A stretch of DNA of 64,000 nucleotides from Allomuricauda sp. TMED12 (GCA_002167435.2 NHBR02000119.1:1-64000); one strand, 5' to 3'. Numbered from the stretch's first letter, positions 18,204 through 27,094 are shown. The notes: a model not told the origin generated them from the letters alone. Made by a program: numbers and translations.

Positions 18204-19304
18204 CTATTCCTCTGCTAAAGCGTTCCATACCTTCACCTTGTCATTGGCTGCTATTCCCGACTTTACCTCTACAAAGATTCCATCACTAACACCAAGCTCT
18301 ACCTCTTTTCGTTCGAATTGCTGATCAGCTGTTTGTACCTCTACAAAGGGTTTTTTGGTGTCATCATCAAATTGCACCAAGGCTTCTTTTACGGCAAGGA
18401 CACTATCGGCCCGAGCTAAAATAATGGAGGCATTGGCACTGAGACCAGCCCTTATAAAAACGGTATCGCTCTTCTTCAATGTTCCCTTGATTTCAAATTG
18501 GATAGCACCGTTCTCTTCTTTTCCTTTTGGTGCGATATAATCCAAAACGGCGTCAAAAACATGGTTTTCTATGGCACCCACCGTAATTTCCAGTGGAAGG
18601 TCTTCTTTTATTTTGCCCACTTCGGATTCATCTACCTTACCTTCAAAAATCATTTTATCCACATCGGCAATGGCTGCAATGGTAGTCCCCTCGTTAAAGG
18701 TATTACTTTCTATTACTTGGTTCCCTACTTCCACGGGCACTTCGAGGACCATTCCACTTACCGTAGCCTTGATCAGGGTATTGGCAGAGCTGCTCAGCCC
18801 ACTTGTGGTTCCTGTTTTCACAATGTCATAGCGCTTGTTGGCCGCAGCGTATGACTGTTTTGCTTGGTCGAAGGCTACTTGAGCCCGCTCCAAATCTGTT
18901 TTGGGTATCACACCCTTTCCAAATAAGATGGACTGACGTTCGTAGTTTCGTTTTTGATCATCCAGGTTGATTTTCGCCTCATCAATGGCATTCTTTGCAT
19001 CATTGAGGGCAGAGAGATTGGGCACCACCTTGATTTTAGCCAAAAGGTCACCTGATTTTACATAATCACCCCCTTCTACATAAATTTCTTCAATCACCCC
19101 CGAAATATTGGGTTTGATCAGTACTTCTTCCAAAGGAAGAATGCTTCCCGTAGCCACTGCCTTTTTTACAATGGTTTGTTTGGAAGGGGTTTCCGTTTCA
19201 TATACCACAGGGTCCTCAGAATTTTTCTGGTACAAGTAATACATGGAGCCACCGAAAACTATTACGATGAGCAACAAGATGACAATGGTTACCGATTTTT
19301 TCAT
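18204..19304 (-). CDS. Efflux periplasmic adaptor, HlyD/MacA-like (copy A)
   Basis: A 366-residue membrane-fusion protein with an N-terminal anchor helix (about 5-25), lipoyl halves (KPNISGVIEEIYVEGGDYV and VSGMVLEVPVEVG), helical hairpin, and beta-barrel domains ending LGVSDGIFVEVKSGIAANDKVKVW. Domain order and many phrases match copy B at 13755-14873. It is preceded by P1 and P2, 33 bases after P2. Having two adaptors suggests either a mixed hexamer or two pumps that share one ATPase and one channel. Confidence 0.92.
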   Translation of the reverse strand: MKKSVTIVILLLIVIVFGGSMYYLYQKNSEDPVVYETETPSKQTIVKKAVATGSILPLEEVLIKPNISGVIEEIYVEGGDYVKSGDLLAKIKVVPNLSALNDAKNAIDEAKINLDDQKRNYERQSILFGKGVIPKTDLERAQVAFDQAKQSYAAANKRYDIVKTGTTSGLSSSANTLIKATVSGMVLEVPVEVGNQVIESNTFNEGTTIAAIADVDKMIFEGKVDESEVGKIKEDLPLEITVGAIENHVFDAVLDYIAPKGKEENGAIQFEIKGTLKKSDTVFIRAGLSANASIILARADSVLAVKEALVQFDDDTKKPFVEVQTADQQFERKEVELGVSDGIFVEVKSGIAANDKVKVWNALAEE

Positions 19305-19337
19305 TTTAATTGATGTTAACTGATTGATTTTTTCATT

Positions 19338-20594
19338 TTATTCTGTTCGCAATGCTTCAATGGGGCGTACCCGTATGGCGCTCTGTGCAGGTATAAAACC
19401 AGCCAGAAGTCCCGATACCATCAAAATTGTCAAAGCTCCGGTTACAACACCTACACTTACACTTGGACTCATAAACATGTCCACCGGACCTATACTATCC
19501 AACAAGGAGTTGATTCCAAATATGACCAATGATCCCAATATGATACCGACCATTCCTGAAATCAAGGTCAGGAAAATAGACTCCATCAAAATTTGTTTTT
19601 TTATGGACCATGGTTGTTCGCCCAAAGCTCTGCGTATTCCAATTTCTTTGGTACGTTCCTTTACCACAATAAGCATAATGTTACTCACCCCGATGATGCC
19701 CGACAAAAGCACCATAATACCAACGATATAAGCGACTCCCTTTAATGCCCCAAAAAGACTTTCAACTCGATTGTATTGTTCATACAGATCAAAATAGCCG
19801 ACAGCCCTTGTATCTTCTGGATGAACTTTGTGACGCTTCTTCATTACATCGACAATTTTATCCTTGAGTTGGGAAATGGAACTACCATCGTTTGCCGTAA
19901 TGGCCATCCAACCCACATCCTCGCCTCTATTAAATGCTTGGGAAAATGATGTAAAGGGGACAAATATTTCCTTTTGTCCCTCTTCTCCCCCACCGCTACT
20001 GTTCTTTTTATAGGTCCCGATGACCATAAAGTTTACCCCTTGTATTTTGATATAGGTCCCGAGCGCATCCTCATCCTTATCGTACAGGTCATTTTTCACC
20101 CCTTGGCCGATAATGGCTACTTTTCTTTTTTCATTAATGTCGTTATAGTTCAAAAACCGTCCGGCGGTGACCGCCATGGGGTCCTGATTGATGATTTCCG
20201 GATAATCGCCATATACATTATAGGCTCCTGTTCGGATACCTCTAACTACATTGTTATTACCCCCAAAACCACCAAGTTGGTTCCGCGGTGAAATAAACCG
20301 AAGGTCGGGCACATTATCACGAAGGGCCTGGACATCATTTATTTTGAACTCAAATCTTCTTCCCATGGGCAAGCCTTCATAACCCTTGGTCGTAGCCCTG
20401 GTCCACATGAACATGGTATTGGTGGCAATATTTCCAAAATCTTGTTTAATGCCATTCTCCAGTCCCTTGCCAGCGGCCAAAAGCACAATCAGAATAAAGA
20501 TACCCCAACAGACTCCGAAGGCTGTAAAGATGGTGCGCCACACATTGGTTGTGAGCACCTCTATAATTTCCCGCCATCTATCTTTATTGAACAT
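19338..20594 (-). CDS. MacB-like ABC transporter permease (P2)
   Basis: A 418-residue MacB/FtsX-type permease with an N-terminal helix (about 20-42), periplasmic core (about 45-260), three C-terminal helices and VKERTKEIGIRRALGEQPW. No ATPase domain is fused. It is the second gene of the operon, 13 bases after P1 and 33 before adaptor A. It pairs by sequence and position with P4. A charged, glycine-rich insertion (KNSSGGGEEGQKE) occurs in the core domain. Confidence 0.92.
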   Translation of the reverse strand: MFNKDRWREIIEVLTTNVWRTIFTAFGVCWGIFILIVLLAAGKGLENGIKQDFGNIATNTMFMWTRATTKGYEGLPMGRRFEFKINDVQALRDNVPDLRFISPRNQLGGFGGNNNVVRGIRTGAYNVYGDYPEIINQDPMAVTAGRFLNYNDINEKRKVAIIGQGVKNDLYDKDEDALGTYIKIQGVNFMVIGTYKKNSSGGGEEGQKEIFVPFTSFSQAFNRGEDVGWMAITANDGSSISQLKDKIVDVMKKRHKVHPEDTRAVGYFDLYEQYNRVESLFGALKGVAYIVGIMVLLSGIIGVSNIMLIVVKERTKEIGIRRALGEQPWSIKKQILMESIFLTLISGMVGIILGSLVIFGINSLLDSIGPVDMFMSPSVSVGVVTGALTILMVSGLLAGFIPAQSAIRVRPIEALRTE

Positions 20595-20607
20595 ATTAGC
20601 TTATGGG

Positions 20608-21852
20608 TTATTCATCTCGAAGAGATTCAATTACTTTAACTTTTGCTGCTCTGTACGCAGGCACAAAACCTGCCAAGGTTCCAGCGACTATCAAAACTAT
20701 TACTGTGGAAAAGGCTACATTGAAGTTTACGGATGGGTTCATAATGTAATCCACTTCAATATTTGGACCTACGATCTCCAAAAGGGCCATACTAAAAATA
20801 AGTCCGCCAAACCCTGAAATTGCAGTAACAAAAATGGCCTCGTGCAATATCATCCCGATAATGGACCATGGCTTTGCTCCCAAAGCTTTTCTAATTCCGA
20901 TTTCGCGGGTACGCTCCTTGACCACGATCATCATGATGTTGCTTACACCCACAACTCCAGCGATTATGGTACACACCCCGACAAACCAAAAAAATAATTT
21001 GATATTATTCGTTAGACCATAATAACGCTTGGCCTCTTCCATCGCGCTCCATACCTCGATAGCTCCAGTATCATCCGGAGCGATGGTATGGGTTTGTTGG
21101 AGATATTCCCGAAGTCCATTCTTAAAATCAATGGCTTGTGCCACAGCTTCATCAAAATTTCCCCTAGGCGGCAAAGTAAAAGACAAGTTGTTGAGTCTGT
21201 TTCCGCCATTGAAAGTCCTTTGGGCAGTAGAAATAGGAATGTAAATACGTTCTTCTTCACGATCCTCCATTTCTTTGTACACCCCAATTACCTTAAAGGG
21301 AATTCCCGAAATATCAATAAACTCACCAACGGGAGTTTTCACTTCACCAAATACATCTTTTTTTATTTTGTTCCCGATGATGGCCACCTTGCCATTGGAA
21401 ATTTCATCTTGGTAATTGATAAACCTTCCCTCTAACATTCTGGCATTTTCTATAAACTGAAAATCGGAAGCAACGCCCTGCACACTATATATCAGCGCTT
21501 CTTTTCCATAATTGACACTAACGCCGCGAACAAATATTCTGGCAGAACCATATTCAATATCTCCTTTGAACATGGCACTTGCTTGGTCATAATTTTCATT
21601 TATGAGCTGAATACGCCTTCCCGGATTTAGACCTTTATATTCTTTAGATGTTACTCCTGGCCATACCCAAACACTGGTGGAAGCATCTTGTTTGAACTCG
21701 TTTTCGATACCATTGCGCATACCTTGTCCAAATCCAAGTAGAATAACCAAAATGAAGATGCCCGAGGCTACGGAAAGCCCGGTTAAAAAAGTGCGGAGTT
21801 TGTTCTTTCGTATGGTGTCAAATATTTCTTGCCACCTTTCCAGGTCGAACAT
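20608..21852 (-). CDS. MacB-like ABC transporter permease (P1)
   Basis: A 414-residue permease and the first gene of the efflux operon. It has an N-terminal helix (about 20-42), MacB core domain, three C-terminal helices and VKERTREIGIRKALGAKPW. It corresponds to P3 in the second block. About 24 bases before its ATG is an imperfect dyad, GTGACGCAAGCGTTCAC, that could be an operator. No ATPase is fused, so it depends on the ATPase further down the operon. Confidence 0.92.
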   Translation of the reverse strand: MFDLERWQEIFDTIRKNKLRTFLTGLSVASGIFILVILLGFGQGMRNGIENEFKQDASTSVWVWPGVTSKEYKGLNPGRRIQLINENYDQASAMFKGDIEYGSARIFVRGVSVNYGKEALIYSVQGVASDFQFIENARMLEGRFINYQDEISNGKVAIIGNKIKKDVFGEVKTPVGEFIDISGIPFKVIGVYKEMEDREEERIYIPISTAQRTFNGGNRLNNLSFTLPPRGNFDEAVAQAIDFKNGLREYLQQTHTIAPDDTGAIEVWSAMEEAKRYYGLTNNIKLFFWFVGVCTIIAGVVGVSNIMMIVVKERTREIGIRKALGAKPWSIIGMILHEAIFVTAISGFGGLIFSMALLEIVGPNIEVDYIMNPSVNFNVAFSTVIVLIVAGTLAGFVPAYRAAKVKVIESLRDE

Positions 21853-21875
21853 GGGTTAGCGATTTTGATTGATGA

Positions 21876-21892
21876 GTGACGCAAGCGTTCAC
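21876..21892. promoter_or_regulatory. Candidate operator before the efflux operon
   Basis: GTGACGC-AA-GCGTTCAC is a dyad with a perfect ACGC-AA-GCGT core and GTGA/TCAC flanks offset by one base. It lies 24 bases upstream of P1. Efflux operons in Bacteroidota are often controlled by TetR-type repressors binding such sites, but no regulator gene is adjacent. Confidence 0.35.
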
Positions 21893-21956
21893 TTATAAGA
21901 CAATTAAAACCGTGAAATGTTACAGTTTAAGGTAAAATATCTTCGGATAGATTAAT

Positions 21957-22169
21957 TTACCCTCTCATTTTTCTATAGATAAAGTAAAATAGACCTGCCA
22001 CAAGGACATAAGGGACAGCCATGAGATAAACAATGCCATTATTGATAGCTTCTGCAGTTTTTCCATCAGATTCGCTTTCCACAACCGCACGACACATGGC
22101 ACATTGGGCTTCCGATACGCTCGGAAAAACCAATAGAACAAGTAGTAAGATGAGTAGTCTTGCCTTCAT
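21957..22169 (-). CDS. Small exported/membrane protein with CxxC, oxidase-assembly context
   Basis: A 70-residue protein with a signal peptide or first helix (1-21, ending SVSEA), a QCAMCRAVVES segment with a CxxC, and a C-terminal transmembrane helix (about 46-66) followed by YRKMRG. I do not recognise a named family. It sits seven bases after a DUF420 gene and near SCO and oxidase subunits, so the CxxC may act in thiol or copper handling during oxidase assembly. That role is inferred only from context. Confidence 0.75.
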   Translation of the reverse strand: MKARLLILLLVLLVFPSVSEAQCAMCRAVVESESDGKTAEAINNGIVYLMAVPYVLVAGLFYFIYRKMRG

Positions 22170-22176
22170 GGAATAA

Positions 22177-22713
22177 TCAATATTGATAGTATGGTGAAAT
22201 CATAAGATACACCAAAACGCCTGTAATGGCAACGTACAACCAAATTGGAAAAGTATATTTTGCCCATTGTCTGTGAGCTTCAAAATCATCTAGATATACT
22301 TTTGAATACGTAATCAATACCAATGGAATCACAGAAATGGACAGCACAATGTGCGTCATCAAAATGAAATAATATATAAACATTATGGGACCCTCTCCAC
22401 CAAAAATGGTAGTTTCGGATGTCATGTGATAGGCCACATACATCACTAGAAATAATGCCGATAGTATAATGTTGGTGGTCATTAACCTTCGATGTATCAA
22501 TTGTCGTCCATTTTTGATTGCCACGACGGCAGCAATCAATAAGATTGCGGTAAGACCGTTTATTCCAGCATAAATTGGCGGTAAAAAGGATAAAGGTTTA
22601 GCGTTTGGAATCTTGTAACCAAACAATAGGGCAACCACCAATGGGATTGCTATAGAAATTACGGTTATTAACTTATTGAACCGCTTTTCTTTTAAAGAAA
22701 TTTCCTCGGTCAT
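22177..22713 (-). CDS. DUF420 membrane protein
   Basis: A 178-residue integral membrane protein with about five helices. Histidines lie near the second and third helices (HRRLMTTN, YVAYHMTSE and LMTHIVLS), typical of the DUF420/YozB family. In Firmicutes a related protein (CtaM) is needed for maturation of cytochrome aa3-type oxidase. Here it overlaps the SCO gene by four bases and is in the oxidase accessory cluster, consistent with a haem or copper insertion role. Function in Bacteroidota is inferred. Confidence 0.85.
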   Translation of the reverse strand: MTEEISLKEKRFNKLITVISIAIPLVVALLFGYKIPNAKPLSFLPPIYAGINGLTAILLIAAVVAIKNGRQLIHRRLMTTNIILSALFLVMYVAYHMTSETTIFGGEGPIMFIYYFILMTHIVLSISVIPLVLITYSKVYLDDFEAHRQWAKYTFPIWLYVAITGVLVYLMISPYYQY

Positions 22714-23453
22714 TCTGCCAACAATTTTTTAATGTCCTCTTTTAAAATGGTAATCTGCTGAGTTTCTCCATCTGCATTTACCTCTTGTTCTTCAGTAATT
22801 GTACCCCGATAATAAATTAGCGGGTTACCAAATTCATCTTCACGGGAACGAATATACCCATTTTTATCAACCAAAGCGAACATACCTGAATGCTCAAAAC
22901 CACCCGGAGCCGCTTGTTCCTCACTGGCAAAAATGTAAAACCCTTCTTGGGCCAATTGATATATTTTATCCTGGTCACCTGTCATTAAATGCCAATCCTT
23001 ATCCGTAATCCCATATTTCTCAGCATACTTTGTCAATACAGATGGGGTGTCATATCTTGGGTTGATTGTAAAGGATGCCACTCCAAAATTTTCATCCTTT
23101 TTAAAGGCATCTTGGAGTTCTACCAAATTTTTCGTCATTACAGGGCAGATGGTCGGGCATGTTGTAAAAAAGAAGTCAACCACGTAAACTTTTCCCAAAT
23201 AATCCTCATTGGTGACCAATACGCTGTCTTGGTCATAAAATGAAAAGTTTGGCACTCTTCTCTTTTCTCCTTGGTTAACCACAAAACCTACCTTAATATC
23301 TTTGGAACTTACACTCATCCGGTCATTTTCGACAATCGTACCCCCCTTGACCCGCTTTGTAACTTCGTAAACAGCAAAAATTCCGAAAATCAGAATAATA
23401 GCGGATACCCAAATATAGGTGTGCTTCTTTTTGTTATTTGCTCCTGTTGGCAT
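22710..23453 (-). CDS. SCO1/SenC family copper chaperone
   Basis: A 247-residue membrane-anchored thioredoxin-fold protein that delivers copper to the CuA centre of cytochrome oxidase subunit II. An N-terminal helix (about 12-30) anchors it. The copper-binding CxxxC (Cys99 and Cys103 in FFTTCPTICPVM) and the distant His ligand (His188 in GFEHSGMFALVD) are all present. Its start lies 20 bases inside the end of the upstream gene, a cysteine-less relative, and it overlaps the downstream DUF420 gene by four bases. Tight coupling supports a shared assembly function. Confidence 0.94.
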   Translation of the reverse strand: MPTGANNKKKHTYIWVSAIILIFGIFAVYEVTKRVKGGTIVENDRMSVSSKDIKVGFVVNQGEKRRVPNFSFYDQDSVLVTNEDYLGKVYVVDFFFTTCPTICPVMTKNLVELQDAFKKDENFGVASFTINPRYDTPSVLTKYAEKYGITDKDWHLMTGDQDKIYQLAQEGFYIFASEEQAAPGGFEHSGMFALVDKNGYIRSREDEFGNPLIYYRGTITEEQEVNADGETQQITILKEDIKKLLAE

Positions 23454-24066
23454 TGTTCTTTTTTAAGGCCAAGCGATACTCCGCCAAGATTATCTTGACA
23501 TCGTCCACCATTTTATTGTTCAATTCTGCTACGGAAGAGGTATCAAAACCATATTTAACCCCCTCATCCTCATCATTGGTTCTTCCCCTAAGCTTAAGGT
23601 CCTTGTCTATTATAAAAACATTGGGAGTGAATAACTCTTCATCCAAATCAATATTTGACTTCAAAGAATTGAAGAGTTCCTTGATTTCAGCACCTGAGCC
23701 AAAGGCAAAATGCCATTTGTCCACATTGGAGAGCTTGCCCAACTCGTTCTTCAATTCAATTACCTGTTCTTCATTTCCTTTGGGAACCACCATTACTATC
23801 TGAAAATCATTGAACTCCCCAAACCTTTTATAGATTTTTTGGTTGAGATTGAATGCATTTCCTTGTTTAGCACCAACATTGTTTCCCAAAAAACCCAAAA
23901 TGGTAATTTTATCTTTAAGTTGTAAATGAGGGTCTAACGTGGAAACATTGGATACATTTTCACTTAGGACGGGCAGTCGCCCAAAATTATTTACCCCTGA
24001 AGCAAAAAATAAATAAACCACCACGGGGAGAATAAAAAGTACTCCTAATACGATTTTCTTTTTCAT
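23434..24066 (-). CDS. Cysteine-less SCO/thioredoxin-fold-like membrane protein
   Basis: A 210-residue protein with an N-terminal anchor helix (about 4-23) and a thioredoxin-like pattern: KDKITILGFLGN, a helix, then FTPNVFIIDKDLKLRGR. This last matches the layout of the neighbouring SCO (HSGMFALVDKNGYIRSR). It contains no cysteine at all; where SCO has CPTICP this protein has NNVGAKQ, and the SCO His is replaced by a Pro-Asn context. It therefore cannot bind copper or do thiol chemistry in the SCO manner. It is encoded directly before SCO with a 20-base overlap. A structural or chaperone-partner role is inferred. Confidence 0.75.
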   Translation of the reverse strand: MKKKIVLGVLFILPVVVYLFFASGVNNFGRLPVLSENVSNVSTLDPHLQLKDKITILGFLGNNVGAKQGNAFNLNQKIYKRFGEFNDFQIVMVVPKGNEEQVIELKNELGKLSNVDKWHFAFGSGAEIKELFNSLKSNIDLDEELFTPNVFIIDKDLKLRGRTNDEDEGVKYGFDTSSVAELNNKMVDDVKIILAEYRLALKKNNANRSK

Positions 24067-24084
24067 AGTGTTAAACCGTACAAA

Positions 24085-24116
24085 AATAAAAAAAGACGGT
24101 CGAAAAACCGTCTTTT
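24085..24116 (-). terminator. Terminator after oxidase subunit IV
   Basis: AAAAGACGGT (24091-24100) and ACCGTCTTTT (24107-24116) form a 10-bp stem with a 6-base loop. On the minus strand it is followed by a T-rich run (TTTTTTATTTTTG). It separates the ctaB-to-subunit-IV genes from the SCO-like genes, which may be read through or have a separate promoter. Confidence 0.75.
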
Positions 24117-24135
24117 AAATTTGTTAAATGCTTTT

Positions 24136-24519
24136 TTAAAAATTCCAAGTTATGAAGCCATCCTTGTAAACATTGTAAATATAATCTGCTTCGAAGAGCA
24201 AAATAAATATCAAATAACAGATGAGGAATACGGGGGTCCACACTATTACCCTTCTCAACGAAGTTTTCTCATCTCTCAAGTGCATAAAATCCCATGCAAT
24301 GTAATAGGCCTTGACCAAGGTTAAGACAATAAATATCCAATTAAGCAATTTCATACCCAAAAAGTGGCTATGGGTAAGTGCCCTTGGTTTGACAATACCC
24401 AATGCAACCTCAATGGTTGTAACTATCGTAAGAAAGATAAGTACTCCCCAAATTTTTTGGGTGTTCGACTTAAATTTTAGAAGTCCTCTGAAAATCTCAA
24501 GTTTATGCTCGTGTGCCAT
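24136..24519 (-). CDS. Cytochrome c oxidase subunit IV family protein
   Basis: A 127-residue membrane protein with three transmembrane helices (about 25-43, 53-75 and 88-110). The segment GMKLLNWIFIVLTLVKAYYIAWDFMHLRDE is typical of the prokaryotic subunit IV/CyoD-like family (cited over two parts: GMKLLNW and AYYIAWDFMHLRDE). It is an accessory subunit of the haem-copper oxidase, with no redox centre. It follows subunit III by 16 bases and is closed by a terminator. Confidence 0.88.
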   Translation of the reverse strand: MAHEHKLEIFRGLLKFKSNTQKIWGVLIFLTIVTTIEVALGIVKPRALTHSHFLGMKLLNWIFIVLTLVKAYYIAWDFMHLRDEKTSLRRVIVWTPVFLICYLIFILLFEADYIYNVYKDGFITWNF

Positions 24520-24535
24520 TTATATATCGATGTTG

Positions 24536-25510
24536 TTATACCAAATAAAAGAATGTAAATACGAATACCCATACCAAATCCACAAAGTGCCAGTAGAGCC
24601 CAACTTTTTCTACCATCTCGTAATGACCTCTACGCTGGTAAGTGCCAAGAATCACATTAAAGAAAATGATAACGTTGATAACTACACCTGAGAAAACGTG
24701 GAATCCGTGAAATCCAGTGATAAAGAAAAAGAAATCGGCAAATAATCGGTGACCGTATTCGTTGTGGATCAGGTTTGCCCCTTCCACCACTTGATTGGCT
24801 TCCAATATTTTCGCCAAGGATTGTTTTCTATCCAAAAGGGTCTTTTCCCCCTCTTCGTTCAACTGTTCGGTGCGGATAAGGATATTTGGTGTTGCCTTGA
24901 AACCTTCAACAACTTCGTTTAAAGAGTAAGAGGTTTTGTACCCTTCTTCTTCAAACCAAATACCTTCACTCGCTTGATGCTGTACTCTTTCTTCCGGCAG
25001 GGTTTCAGCAAAATCGGCCAAAGCGGCTCTTTCGCCAGTTTCCGCATTTACAAACTGAAGGATTCTTCCAGAGTTTGTCTCTAACGCTCCATAATCACCT
25101 TTTATAAACGTTGCCCATTCCCATGCCTGTGAACCAACGAAGATGGCACCACCGATTATGGTAAGGAACATATAAAGGATTACCTTCTTCTGTTTTAATT
25201 TATGACCTGCATCCACCGCCAAAACCATGGTCACCGAGGACATAATCAAAATAAAGGTCATAAATGCCACATAATACATGGGATAGTTTCCATGGAAAAA
25301 GGGCACGTGGGTAAATACCTGATCGGCAATTGGCCAAAGTTCTATGAACTTAAATCTTGAAAAACCATAGGCTACCAAAAAACCAGAAAAGGTCAAGGCA
25401 TCAGACATGATAAAAAACCACATCATCATTTTTCCATAGCTAGCACCAAGGGGTCTATTTCCACCTCCCCAAACGCTGTCTTCTGTACCGGTACTTACCG
25501 TTGCATCCAT
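24536..25510 (-). CDS. Cytochrome c oxidase subunit III (long form)
   Basis: A 324-residue haem-copper oxidase subunit III with seven-helix core motifs: MMWFFIMSDALTFSGFL near the start, and HGFHVFSGVVINV and GLYWHFVDLVWVFVF near the end. Between helices lies a hydrophilic insertion of roughly 110 residues (about 125-235, rich in Glu and Asn), which is absent from the shorter subunit III gene upstream. Subunit III stabilises proton uptake and has no metal. The 92-base gap before it holds a possible TAAATTTG promoter box. Confidence 0.9.
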   Translation of the reverse strand: MDATVSTGTEDSVWGGGNRPLGASYGKMMMWFFIMSDALTFSGFLVAYGFSRFKFIELWPIADQVFTHVPFFHGNYPMYYVAFMTFILIMSSVTMVLAVDAGHKLKQKKVILYMFLTIIGGAIFVGSQAWEWATFIKGDYGALETNSGRILQFVNAETGERAALADFAETLPEERVQHQASEGIWFEEEGYKTSYSLNEVVEGFKATPNILIRTEQLNEEGEKTLLDRKQSLAKILEANQVVEGANLIHNEYGHRLFADFFFFITGFHGFHVFSGVVINVIIFFNVILGTYQRRGHYEMVEKVGLYWHFVDLVWVFVFTFFYLV

Positions 25511-25538
25511 ATAAAAGGTCGTTTTATTAAAACTTTCA

Positions 25539-25546
25539 CAAATTTA
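25539..25546 (-). promoter_or_regulatory. Candidate -7 box before long subunit III gene
   Basis: The minus strand reads TAAATTTG, matching TAnnTTTG, 28 bases before the start of the long subunit III gene. The nearest TTTG upstream is 24 bases away, so the -33 part is weak. Confidence 0.3.
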
Positions 25547-25602
25547 CATTTTTTGACGTATTGTAAAAGACAAAGTTGAATGAAAACTGCTCCAATCAAA
25601 TT

Positions 25603-26184
25603 TTATTTTACGAAATACATGAATAGAATTAGATATACCCAGATAAAATCCAAAAAATGCCAGAAAGTGGCACCCAATTCCATTCCCAACATATTTTCAG
25701 GGGTATACTTATTTCTAAGTTGCTGAACCAAAACCACCAATAGGGTAATTAACCCAGCTACCACGTGCGCAATGTGCACGGCTGCCAACAAAAACACATA
25801 GGACATTTTTATATTACTGGTAGGACCGGTAAAATAATATCCGCTCTCCAACATTTGCGAAAAACCAACAAATTGCAGTGAGATAAAAGTAATTCCCAGA
25901 GCCAACGTGATGAGCAAAAATATAGTTCCCATCTTTTGGTTGTCTTTACCGACTGCCTTTTTTGCTGAAAAATAGGCCATACTACTTAAGATAATTATGA
26001 CCGTGCTGATGAAGAATGCGCTGGGCAACTCTAAATCGCTCACCCAATCTTCACGTTTGCTGCTTACAATATAGGCACTGGTCCAACCGGCAAAGCCCAT
26101 GATCAAACTCACAATACCAAACCAGAGCATCATTTTTTTTGCCCGCCTGTTCTTTTCCTTTGCTGTTCCTTGGGTTAAATCCAT
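25603..26184 (-). CDS. Cytochrome c oxidase subunit III family protein (short form)
   Basis: A 193-residue five-helix protein of the subunit III/CyoC family: MMLWFGIVSLIMGFAGWTSA near the N-terminus, then AAVHIAHVVAGLITLLV and a C-terminal LGATFWHFLDFIWVYLIL. It is one base after ctaB, so translation is likely coupled. It differs from the following long subunit III, and both occur together in other Flavobacteriia. Which one sits in the mature oxidase is not decidable from sequence. Confidence 0.9.
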   Translation of the reverse strand: MDLTQGTAKEKNRRAKKMMLWFGIVSLIMGFAGWTSAYIVSSKREDWVSDLELPSAFFISTVIIILSSMAYFSAKKAVGKDNQKMGTIFLLITLALGITFISLQFVGFSQMLESGYYFTGPTSNIKMSYVFLLAAVHIAHVVAGLITLLVVLVQQLRNKYTPENMLGMELGATFWHFLDFIWVYLILFMYFVK

Positions 26185-26185
26185 T

Positions 26186-27094
26186 TTAGCTTATAAACTT
26201 ATCTATTACGTATACTACTTGAATCAATGATATATAGGTAACACTGGCCAACATCAATTTACGTGCTGATGGATTGTCCCTATTTTCATATAATTTGAAT
26301 GCAAAAAACAACATGACCAATCCAGACAAAAATACAATAACGGCAGCTGGAATGGAAAGATGCAAACGTCCTGTAAAACCGAAAACCGGTAGTATGGAGA
26401 TAACAATCATCCAAATGGTGTAAAGAATAATCTGCAATGCAGTGCCTTTATCCTTATTACCGGTGGGCAACATTTTAAAACCTGCTTGTTTATAATCTTC
26501 ATCCAACATCCAACCGAGAGCCCAAAAATGAGGGAACTGCCAAAAAAACTGAATCATGAACAATGTTCCAGGTTCTATCCCAAAATCATCTGTCGCTGCG
26601 ACCCACCCCAACATAAATGGGATGGCACCTGGAAACGCACCAACAAAAACCGAAAGTGGGGACTTTGTTTTTAAAGGCGTATATACACTGGTGTACAAAA
26701 AAATGGATATGGCCCCAAACATAGCTGTTTTAGGGCTAAGTGCCAATAACGACAGAACGCCTAAAACGGTTAAAACAATGGCTATGACCAACGCAGTTCT
26801 TACGGACATTCTCCCTGAAGGGATAGGTCTGTTTTTGGTACGCCTCATAAGAGCGTCCAAATCTTTTTCTATAATTTGATTATAGGCATTGGATGCGCCG
26901 ACCATGCAATACCCGCCAAACATCAACAACAACAAAGACACCAAATTAATCTGATAGGCACCCAGCAAGTATCCGGCAATAGACGAGAAAACCACGCTAA
27001 TAGCCAATCTAGCCTTTGTAATCTCCTTAAAATCAGAAAATAGCAAGGAAAGGGTGTTGTTTTTTACGGAACCTACGGCAGATTTCATCCACAT
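26186..27094 (-). CDS. ctaB: Protohaem IX farnesyltransferase (haem O synthase)
   Basis: Adds a farnesyl group to haem b to form haem O, the precursor of haem A for the oxidase. 302 residues, about eight or nine transmembrane helices, UbiA prenyltransferase family. The first Asp-rich motif is in NAYNQIIEKDLDALMRRTKN with RPIPSG after it; a second acidic site appears in LDEDYKQAGFKMLP. It is the first gene of the oxidase accessory operon, directly after a good promoter. ATG at 27094 or 27088 is possible; the leader is about 10-16 bases either way. Confidence 0.95.
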   Translation of the reverse strand: MWMKSAVGSVKNNTLSLLFSDFKEITKARLAISVVFSSIAGYLLGAYQINLVSLLLLMFGGYCMVGASNAYNQIIEKDLDALMRRTKNRPIPSGRMSVRTALVIAIVLTVLGVLSLLALSPKTAMFGAISIFLYTSVYTPLKTKSPLSVFVGAFPGAIPFMLGWVAATDDFGIEPGTLFMIQFFWQFPHFWALGWMLDEDYKQAGFKMLPTGNKDKGTALQIILYTIWMIVISILPVFGFTGRLHLSIPAAVIVFLSGLVMLFFAFKLYENRDNPSARKLMLASVTYISLIQVVYVIDKFIS

